From Schlesneria paludicola DSM 18645 (GTDB taxonomy: Bacteria; Planctomycetota; Planctomycetia; Planctomycetales; Planctomycetaceae), in contig NZ_JH636436.1 of NCBI RefSeq assembly GCF_000255655.1, positions 885,919 to 949,918 on the forward strand: a stretch of DNA of 64,000 nt, read 5' to 3'. A model generated the notes under the pieces. That model saw only the letters and a list, made by a program, of their open reading frames with translations, was not told where the DNA came from and did not search any database. Positions 63,831 through 64,000 of the stretch are shown one piece after another; the stretch's first letter is position 1, and each line of letters opens with the position of its first letter. The translations under genes were made by a program, and so were the position numbers.

Positions 63831-63866
63831 GGCCCCAGCGATTCCATAGATCCGTTGGGGCTTTTC
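63831..63866 (+). terminator. Putative terminator between edge genes
   Basis: GCCCCAGCG (63832-63840) pairs with CGTTGGGGC (63853-63861), with one mismatch or wobble, followed by TTTTC. It lies between the Pro-rich protein gene and the next gene, 25 bp before the latter's start. Confidence 0.65.
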
Positions 63867-63890
63867 GGTTTCAGATTCAAGGATGATTTG

Positions 63891-64000
63891 ATGGCGGCCC
63901 AAGGCGACATTGAAATCGACGAAGAAGAGGATGATGCCGAGCAGGATGTCTACATGCCTACACAGCTCGAGATTGAGCGAGCGTGTGCTGCGATTCGCGC
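63891..64000 (+). CDS. Start of a further gene (3' truncated by window edge)
   Basis: ATG 63891 is preceded by AAGGAT at 6 bp and opens a frame to the window end: an acidic start (GDIEIDEEEDDAEQD) followed by MPTQLEIERACAAIR. The latter resembles the N-terminus of small planctomycete element proteins of unknown function. Only 36 residues are visible. Confidence 0.6.
   Translation, partial: MAAQGDIEIDEEEDDAEQDVYMPTQLEIERACAAIR

Larger units (their letters stand above)
50092..64000. mobile_element. Integrated genetic element (left part; continues past window)
   Basis: The element starts at the 3' end of tRNA-Leu. Gene content changes here to a tyrosine recombinase, excisionase-like HTH proteins, small zinc-ribbon proteins, DUF3102 and DUF3987 proteins and large unknown proteins, packed mostly leftward with strong Shine-Dalgarno sites. 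The right edge has phage-like rightward genes. No terminase, portal or conjugation gene is visible, so prophage, satellite or integrative plasmid remain possible. Confidence 0.75.

Overview
The window looks like a planctomycete chromosome (order Planctomycetales; genus not determined). The evidence is a DUF1559 pseudopilin with the GFTLIELLVVIAIIG leader, two secreted sulfatases in tandem, a DUF6134 protein, a BlaI/M56 pair whose sensor carries a long carboxypeptidase-regulatory-like tail, a squalene-cyclase-like/DUF4159 fusion, and small membrane proteins opening with 'MSGNPFEAP'. Coding strands alternate often, operons are short, and several starts are GTG or TTG behind a good Shine-Dalgarno.

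Layout. 1-1.7 kb: Tad-type genes (a vWA protein cut by the window edge, and a TadE-like protein with a 12-unit tandem repeat). 2.3-7 kb: DUF1559 pseudopilin, lipoprotein, two sulfatases. 7-20.6 kb: DUF2293 protein, a kelch/galactose-oxidase-like secreted protein, a VOC protein, the cyclase-like/DUF4159 protein, the BlaI/M56 module and several proteins of unknown function. 20.8-32.5 kb: proS, a sigma-70-family factor, lysS, a LolC/LolD-type ABC exporter, a branched-chain aminotransferase, a UGT-type glycosyltransferase and an NtrC-type response regulator. 32.5-43.8 kb: valS, cimA, a SUFU-domain protein, a SRAP protein and argS. 44.8-49.8 kb: a lipid/polyketide-like group with a CFA-synthase-like methyltransferase, an acyl carrier protein, a DUF6134 protein, a ketosynthase-like protein without the catalytic Cys, and an intact ketosynthase.

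From 50.0 kb onward the window is an integrated mobile element. A tRNA-Leu(CAA) is followed at once by a tyrosine recombinase, then a leftward block of small DNA-binding and zinc-ribbon proteins, a DUF3102-like protein, a DUF3987 replication-type protein, a large unknown gene, a rightward three-gene cargo operon (60.3-62.0 kb) and, at the right edge, proteins of phage or element type. The far end of the element lies beyond the window.

The most interesting regulatory find is upstream of cimA. A sigma-70-like promoter, a 29-codon open frame rich in Ile and Val codons and a strong intrinsic terminator ending about 25 nt before the cimA start form what looks like a transcription attenuator for isoleucine synthesis. 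Other structures not explained by genes are a perfect 32-bp palindrome in the element, hairpin repeats around and inside the DUF3987 gene, a long inverted repeat at 52.45-52.54 kb, and several families of REP-like palindromes on the chromosome.
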